DNA from: Nitrospiraceae bacterium | GTDB lineage: Bacteria > Nitrospirota > Nitrospiria > Nitrospirales > UBA8639 | Assembly: GCA_003523945.1 (NCBI GenBank) | Contig: DOFS01000445.1 | Span: 19,876-31,099, forward strand | Direction of reading: 5' to 3' | Length of the DNA: 11,224 nucleotides | Shown: piece by piece, positions 6,481 to 11,224 of the stretch | How the letters are laid out: the number at the start of each line of letters is the position of its first letter | How positions within the stretch are numbered: the first letter of the stretch is position 1 | Notes under the pieces: model-generated | What the model was told of the DNA's origin: nothing | The model's input: only the letters and a program-made list of their open reading frames with translations | Databases searched by the model: none | Made by a program: the position numbers and the translations under genes

Positions 6481-7608
6481 ATGCCGTGTCCCTATGAGCA
6501 TAATGGATGTAACGGACCTGAGAACAGCGATTTGGTTTGCTCTGCCTGCAGCCTGGATAATTTTTTACAGACAATCTACGAGAAGCGGTCTGAAATTTTT
6601 TCAGCATATGACCGTTCGGGGAAAAGCCAACAACAATTCATTTATGGACTCTACGAAGGGACACAGGAAGAGCCTCCGCACCTAACTGATAAGGAAAAAG
6701 ATACACAGCTCAAAGCATTTTTAAAAAAACTCTGTGAATTATCCCAGTGGGCTTCTGACTATTTTTTTGACCGGGTCTTTATTCAGGCGACTGTCGACCC
6801 ACGCAAAAAATTAAAGATCGGTCCTTTCATGAAATACTTACATGGGGTATACCTTTCAAAAAGCCCTAGGACCTTCCCACCAAATTTACTCGATAACCTG
6901 ATGGAAGACTTTTATCATCTGTGGGCACAAAATGAAGACAAGAAGGTGACTCAACGTATTTATATTAATACGCTGGAATGGAATACCGAGGCCGCTCTAA
7001 AGGTTTTTGAAAGGATATTTACATCCGTGTTGTTTGAACAAGGGAATGCAGACAAACCAAACATGAACGTTGACGAAGCTAAGGTTGCCGGGCCATACAT
7101 GCTTGGACGGAATGACACCATCATTATCTATTTATATGAGGAATCTGCAGTCACAGACGTCGTAAAAATTATTGACGGGTTTGAGCCGGAACTGAAGAAC
7201 CTGATCGGCGAAAAAATTCCACCGATGACTCAGGGTATGATTAAAGGCAAAGGCGTCGCCCAGGGCGCCGAGCCACCGGAAGTAGGGTTTGCCGATAAGA
7301 ATATTCCGGCAGTTAACTATAAGAATGATAAATTTCTTGTGATGAAGGCCAATTCCTTCGGATCCTACCGTTCGTATCTGATCGCTCAAATCTTTCAGGA
7401 TCATGCCAGGATACAAAAATTATTTGCTGAGAAACGTGACTGGAAAGAACGATCAACATTATTTGATAATGTTGAAAACTTTTCAAAGGCCGTCAAGCAA
7501 CGATTTTGGGAGTATGGCATTAATCCAAACACACCTCACCTCAATAAAAAGGTACTAGAAACTCCCCAATCTGGTCTATATCCGACGATGAAGGTTTCAG
7601 ACAGATGA
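6481..7608 (+). CDS. HopA1-family (type III effector HopA1-like) protein with Cys-rich N-terminus
   Basis: This is a 375-residue protein. The pattern in the second half fits the HopA1 effector family: TQRIYINT (157-164), a helix ALKVFERIF, then KVAGPYMLGRNDTIIIYLY (201-219), PPEVGFAD (265-272) and NSFGSYRSYLIAQIF (291-305). The assignment is from remembered family motifs, not a search. HopA1 was first known as a Pseudomonas syringae type III effector. Related bacterial proteins are widespread, and some are reported as phospho-Ser/Thr lyase components of class V lanthipeptide synthetases, so a lyase role is possible but unproven here. The first 25 residues carry four cysteines (3, 10, 20, 23), which may bind zinc. 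The ATG at 6481 has AAGGA at 6465-6469, a somewhat long spacing. The gene is clearly AT-richer than its neighbours, and its TGA overlaps the next start (ATGA). Confidence 0.75.
   Translation: MPCPYEHNGCNGPENSDLVCSACSLDNFLQTIYEKRSEIFSAYDRSGKSQQQFIYGLYEGTQEEPPHLTDKEKDTQLKAFLKKLCELSQWASDYFFDRVFIQATVDPRKKLKIGPFMKYLHGVYLSKSPRTFPPNLLDNLMEDFYHLWAQNEDKKVTQRIYINTLEWNTEAALKVFERIFTSVLFEQGNADKPNMNVDEAKVAGPYMLGRNDTIIIYLYEESAVTDVVKIIDGFEPELKNLIGEKIPPMTQGMIKGKGVAQGAEPPEVGFADKNIPAVNYKNDKFLVMKANSFGSYRSYLIAQIFQDHARIQKLFAEKRDWKERSTLFDNVENFSKAVKQRFWEYGINPNTPHLNKKVLETPQSGLYPTMKVSDR
7591..7594 (+). promoter_or_regulatory. Weak ribosome binding site and ATGA coupling for the giant gene
   Basis: AAGG lies ten bases upstream of the ATG at 7605, inside the end of the HopA1-like gene. 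Start and stop share ATGA at 7605-7608, the classic arrangement for translational coupling. Confidence 0.55.
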
Positions 7609-10600
7609 GTCTTTCCGCAATCGAACAGTCAATGCGAAATGCCCTCAAGGGCACTGAGCTTCCCTTCAACGCACAAACGACTGGTTGTACGGCTGTCGAC
7701 TCCCTGCTCGGGCTCATGTTAAGCGACCGATCCCTGAACCTCGAAGGAGTTGAACTCCTCCCATCCCAAACGCAATTAATCGTTAAAGGCAGAAGCTCCT
7801 TCTACAAGTTTTCCAATGCCAGGATCGAGGTCGTCTTTGCGCAAGAAAGCAAAGGCCTCGCCGTGCAGCTTTTTGCCATTCCACCGACCGCCGCTCCGCT
7901 CCTCGATGGGCTCGATGCCTTGGCCGGTGTACTGGGAGAGACAATGGTGAGCGAACTCCCAACACCACTTCAACGGCCACCCGGCCTTTCTTTGAACAGG
8001 ATCATTCTGACGAGTGGGTCTGAGGAGGGGGCGCGTTCCTCCATAAGGATGGCTGTCGGCACAACTGCCAATTGGTCTATTTGGCCCTCTCAGGTAAGTC
8101 TGGACAACCTCGTGCTCGAATTCGAAATTTATTCGCCCTCTGACCCTCAGAATCGGCAGACGGGAATTTCCATCCATGCGGCGAGCACCATTGCAGGGGC
8201 ACACTTCACCACCTTTGTCCAGCCTCCCTCTTTGACCGTGTTTGGCGGGTTACAGGATGGTGAAAATCTTCCCCTGGCGAAAGTACTCCAAAACCTCCTG
8301 CCTTCGGTGTCCCTTGAGCTCCCCAAGAATCTTGTGATCTCAAAATGCTTTCTTCGAGCCGATACAGGCACTCGACAGATAGAGGTTGTCGCAGACTTGA
8401 CCGGAACATGGCCCATCACGCTTGGTGCGACCTCGGTGACACTCCGGAAATTGGGCTTTCAGCTTGAACTGGACACTCAGTCTCCCAACGAATCGACTAT
8501 CGTTCTCAATGGCAGAACGGAAGTCGCCGGGCAGCCAATCGCTCTAGAAGCCAGCTATTCCCGGACAGACGGATGGGGATTTGAGACAAAACTCCCGGCG
8601 ATCACACTCTCAAAGATGCTTTCGCCCTTTCTGCCAAAGGTGGTCTTACCCCAAACACTTTCCACCCTGGGGCTGATCAACGCCGTCTTGTCCACACAGA
8701 TGAAGACCGGGTTCCTCTCGTTACGAACAGGGCTGACCGGGCAGTGGGTAATTCCCCTCGGAGACCAAACGTTAACGATGAAGCAGATGGCCCTCCGCGT
8801 AGAAAGGCAGCGAAACAACGCCCCGGTCTCTGCAGCCTTCTGGGGACAAGCCATTTTGGGAACGCTGATTTTCGACGTACGGTCTGAGCTACTGGCAAAA
8901 AACTTCTCTTTCACAGGTTCTATCGTGTCGTTAAGTTTGTCCTCAATTCTACGCCAGTTTTTACATGCGGGGAGCCTGCCAGCCGACTTGCCTATCGACA
9001 TAGAGTTTTCCGATCTGCAGGCCTCAGTGAGTCCCAGCACCGGAGCCTTCTCATTCAGTGGACAGTCCACTGAAACCTGGACGATCCCGCTTGGCATCGG
9101 CCAACTGACGATTACCGGGTTGAGCCTGGAGGTGGACAGAAGCACGACGGGCAGTGACAAGAAACAAGCCGAAACGGCCTGTCGTGTTGAGGGGCAGGGC
9201 AAACTCACTCTCAGCATCGATGGCTTCTCTGCCAACTTCGCCGGCTCGGTAGAGTTCGTGGCAAGCCCCAAACAAGTCGGTTTTACCTTTTATGCAAAGG
9301 GCCCAAAAGGCAATACGCTCAAGCTGCCGATCCCAACCGGAATTTCGAATATCAAGCCTCAGGCCGTTTTCACGTTCGATGAATTAGCCATTAACCATAC
9401 CCAAGACGGATGGCAGATCATGGCTGATGCCACGACCCAATTCACGGGCTTGCCATCGTTCCTGACTGCGAAGATTCCCGGGACTACGCTCAGCCTTGTG
9501 CCACAAAAGCCTCGCAAGTGGACTTTGACCGCAGGCAGAGGGGAAGTCGCATTTTCTACAACACGTCTGTGGGACAATCCGTTGCCTCCCACGGCACTCC
9601 CCACGCTCAAGATCAACGGAAATTCTGTGTCGCTCGGCGTGTTCTGGCTGGATGTCCGTGATTGGAAGATTCGCTTCGGCAACGGATCGACAACAGAGCC
9701 TAAACTTGCTTTGCAGGCGACCATACACGTGGCTGTGTCAGACGAGATCAACCGCGTCTTTGGCGTCGGGACGAATGGTCGCCCCTGGTTGAAATTTTTC
9801 AAAACCGCCAAGCGGAATCAGAAGAACCCTCTTTCCACCGCGACGGGTCTGCAATTGAGCCTTTCTGAGAAAGGGATCAGCGCTCAACTTCAAGGGTCTC
9901 CGATCAATGCCATGCAGCCGGATGAGCAAGGCGTGTATCACATCACCTTGGGGACGAATGGCTTGTTCGGCGAACTTAGCTGCCCTCTGCCGACGTTTCG
10001 CTACAACGGGCTCGGGTGGACGGCGGCAGGAGAATTCCACATTGAAAAACCTTTACAGTTGCCGTTGACTCCACTGAAAGAAGCTCTCACCCAGGCAGGC
10101 CTGGGCCCTATGGCCAAACTCATACCCAAGGCTATTCCGTTAGACAATATCGCGTTGGTGGAGAATAATCGGCTCACCTTTGATCCCTGGCTTGCCAAAC
10201 TCCAGGAAAAATCTCCCTCCCTTCGCATCCCGCCAGTGGTCATCGACGCGCTCAATGAACTGGTCTCCCTTGGTGATGACATTCTCGAACGAACCCCCGG
10301 CCAACTCAATGAGTACCTTGCATTCGTCATGCCCCAGGACCTCAGCTTTGCCATTGAAGTTGGCGGGACCGGTGGACTGAAGCTGGACGTGACCACCCGC
10401 ACGCAGGCCAATCCGAATCCTCAACCTCTTAAATTGTTACTGCCCTTTGCCGGTCCGCCCTTTGGCCTACCTGAATTGCTGGGAATTCAATTGACCTCAC
10501 TGTCATTCGGCCAAATTCTGAGTGGCTCACTGTTCCTGCTTCAGTTGGAAGGCAAGTTCGATCGCTTTGACCTATTGGCGCTCGCAGGTTGTCTGACCAC

Positions 10601-11224
10601 CGGTTATTTAATCGATGGCAAAACGAGTTGCAAAGCCTTTCAATATTCCTACACCATTGATCAGTTACTTGCGGTGCTCCCTGCAGGTTCCCCGGTGCCT
10701 GTTCCGCTTTTCTACAAGGAACTCGCCATTTCATATTTCGGCTGGGAAATGCTCAAGGCCGAAAGCCGTTGGTCTTTCCCCCAACCCGATGGCGGGTTGT
10801 TTGCCCTCATCGGTCTGTTTTCTCAACTGCTTCCCTTCTTTACCAAACCGACATACAAGTTGGATCCAGACGCTGCGCCGAGAGGATTCAAACTGCCGTT
10901 CATGATCGGACCAAATTACCTTCAGCTCCCCCCGTATCTCGGAGGGGCGGTGCTTGGCACCACAACCGGGCTGCCAACGTGGAGTGTCTGGAAATCGTTG
11001 GCCAACCTGCTCAACGGGTTCAAAACAGGAAACCCTCAAGATTTCGTCAGCGCGCTACCTGTGGAGGCACGCGTCGGTGAGGTGGGAGTAGTTTTTGGTC
11101 CGTTCGGTATTGAAGTCGGGTTCGCGGTGACCACTCCACGCGAATTTGCAACTGCAATCCTACCAGGTAAGGTACGGACGAAAGCGGGGCAGAAGTTCGG
11201 TCAGCGGATTCGTGCCATGGGTAC
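7605..11224 (+). CDS. Giant beta-rich repeat protein, function unknown (3' end outside window)
   Basis: I translated this frame codon by codon. It is open without a stop from the ATG at 7605 to the window end, at least 1206 codons. There is no signal peptide and no clear membrane helix. After an N-terminal part of about 150 residues come four tandem units of about 112 residues. Each begins with Trp in a W-x-I-x-L-G-like strand followed by L-x-x-L-x-L-x-hydrophobic-E/D (Trp157, Trp269, Trp381, Trp492). The rest is not obviously repetitive but has distinctive stretches such as GPNYLQLPPYLGG (1102-1114) and TTPREF (1176-1181). Alternating hydrophobic residues predict mostly beta-strands. I do not recognise the family with confidence; DUF6603-type giant proteins, or elongated beta-groove (AsmA/VPS13-like) lipid-transfer proteins, are ideas to test. 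It is translationally coupled to the HopA1-like gene, so the two products probably work together. Confidence 0.9.
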   Translation, partial: MSLSAIEQSMRNALKGTELPFNAQTTGCTAVDSLLGLMLSDRSLNLEGVELLPSQTQLIVKGRSSFYKFSNARIEVVFAQESKGLAVQLFAIPPTAAPLLDGLDALAGVLGETMVSELPTPLQRPPGLSLNRIILTSGSEEGARSSIRMAVGTTANWSIWPSQVSLDNLVLEFEIYSPSDPQNRQTGISIHAASTIAGAHFTTFVQPPSLTVFGGLQDGENLPLAKVLQNLLPSVSLELPKNLVISKCFLRADTGTRQIEVVADLTGTWPITLGATSVTLRKLGFQLELDTQSPNESTIVLNGRTEVAGQPIALEASYSRTDGWGFETKLPAITLSKMLSPFLPKVVLPQTLSTLGLINAVLSTQMKTGFLSLRTGLTGQWVIPLGDQTLTMKQMALRVERQRNNAPVSAAFWGQAILGTLIFDVRSELLAKNFSFTGSIVSLSLSSILRQFLHAGSLPADLPIDIEFSDLQASVSPSTGAFSFSGQSTETWTIPLGIGQLTITGLSLEVDRSTTGSDKKQAETACRVEGQGKLTLSIDGFSANFAGSVEFVASPKQVGFTFYAKGPKGNTLKLPIPTGISNIKPQAVFTFDELAINHTQDGWQIMADATTQFTGLPSFLTAKIPGTTLSLVPQKPRKWTLTAGRGEVAFSTTRLWDNPLPPTALPTLKINGNSVSLGVFWLDVRDWKIRFGNGSTTEPKLALQATIHVAVSDEINRVFGVGTNGRPWLKFFKTAKRNQKNPLSTATGLQLSLSEKGISAQLQGSPINAMQPDEQGVYHITLGTNGLFGELSCPLPTFRYNGLGWTAAGEFHIEKPLQLPLTPLKEALTQAGLGPMAKLIPKAIPLDNIALVENNRLTFDPWLAKLQEKSPSLRIPPVVIDALNELVSLGDDILERTPGQLNEYLAFVMPQDLSFAIEVGGTGGLKLDVTTRTQANPNPQPLKLLLPFAGPPFGLPELLGIQLTSLSFGQILSGSLFLLQLEGKFDRFDLLALAGCLTTGYLIDGKTSCKAFQYSYTIDQLLAVLPAGSPVPVPLFYKELAISYFGWEMLKAESRWSFPQPDGGLFALIGLFSQLLPFFTKPTYKLDPDAAPRGFKLPFMIGPNYLQLPPYLGGAVLGTTTGLPTWSVWKSLANLLNGFKTGNPQDFVSALPVEARVGEVGVVFGPFGIEVGFAVTTPREFATAILPGKVRTKAGQKFGQRIRAMG
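8073..9410 (+). repeat. Four tandem protein repeat units (~111-112 codons) inside the giant gene
   Basis: Units start at the Trp codons 8073, 8409, 8745 and 9078, that is spacings of 336, 336 and 333 bases. They share WxIxLG (WSIWP in unit 1, WPITLG, WVIPLG, WTIPLG) followed by an L-rich strand ending in E/D. Units 1-3 are preceded or ended by T-G/A-x-W or T-E-T-W wording. The DNA itself is not repetitive, so the repeats are ancient. The last unit's right edge is approximate. Confidence 0.65.

Noticed and set aside
8555..9271. Long minus-strand open frame (238 codons) antisense to the giant gene
   Set aside because: The plus-strand frame is continuous, carries the Trp-led repeats and runs thousands of bases. 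The antisense text has no recognisable domain or ribosome binding site, so it is a shadow.

Overview
The window looks like an accessory region of an environmental Gram-negative bacterium. A lipobox-bearing lipoprotein, GTG starts beside good Shine-Dalgarno sites, a mid-50s GC impression for most genes and several stand-alone 'hypothetical' families all fit that. A Nitrospirota-like host is only a guess from the general character of the proteins. There are no RNA genes, CRISPR arrays or intact mobile elements.

Layout. (1) Bases 1-2326, plus strand: two tandem paralogous genes for an unrecognised lipoprotein family. The first is cut by the window edge and the second is complete. They align with a constant 1400-base offset and no indels. 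Their proteins are roughly 80% identical, but their first ~176 shared bases are nearly identical at silent sites too, which suggests recent gene conversion. (2) Bases 2327-2942: no intact gene. The minus strand carries what looks like a decayed coding frame, with one internal stop and one frame change, plus two small hairpins. (3) Bases 2943-6146, minus strand: four loosely spaced genes. In transcription order they are a SnoaL/NTF2-like small protein, a membrane-anchored ABM-superfamily protein, a SERAC1/lipase-like alpha/beta hydrolase with an unusual C-terminal extension, and a small F5/8-type-C (discoidin)-like beta-sandwich protein. Gaps of about 100-180 bases make a single tight operon uncertain. 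(4) Bases 6147-6480: divergent intergenic region. (5) Bases 6481-11224, plus strand: a HopA1-family protein with a Cys-rich N-terminus. It overlaps by four bases (ATGA) the start of a very long, still open reading frame of at least 1206 codons that runs off the window.

The most interesting unit is the last one. The giant protein is beta-rich and contains four tandem units of about 112 residues, marked by Trp157, Trp269, Trp381 and Trp492, followed by a long non-repetitive part. Tight coupling to a HopA1-like protein suggests that the two act together. HopA1 is known as a type III effector family, and HopA1-like proteins are also reported in class V lanthipeptide maturation. No kinase, precursor peptide or secretion gene lies in the window, so the job of the pair is open.
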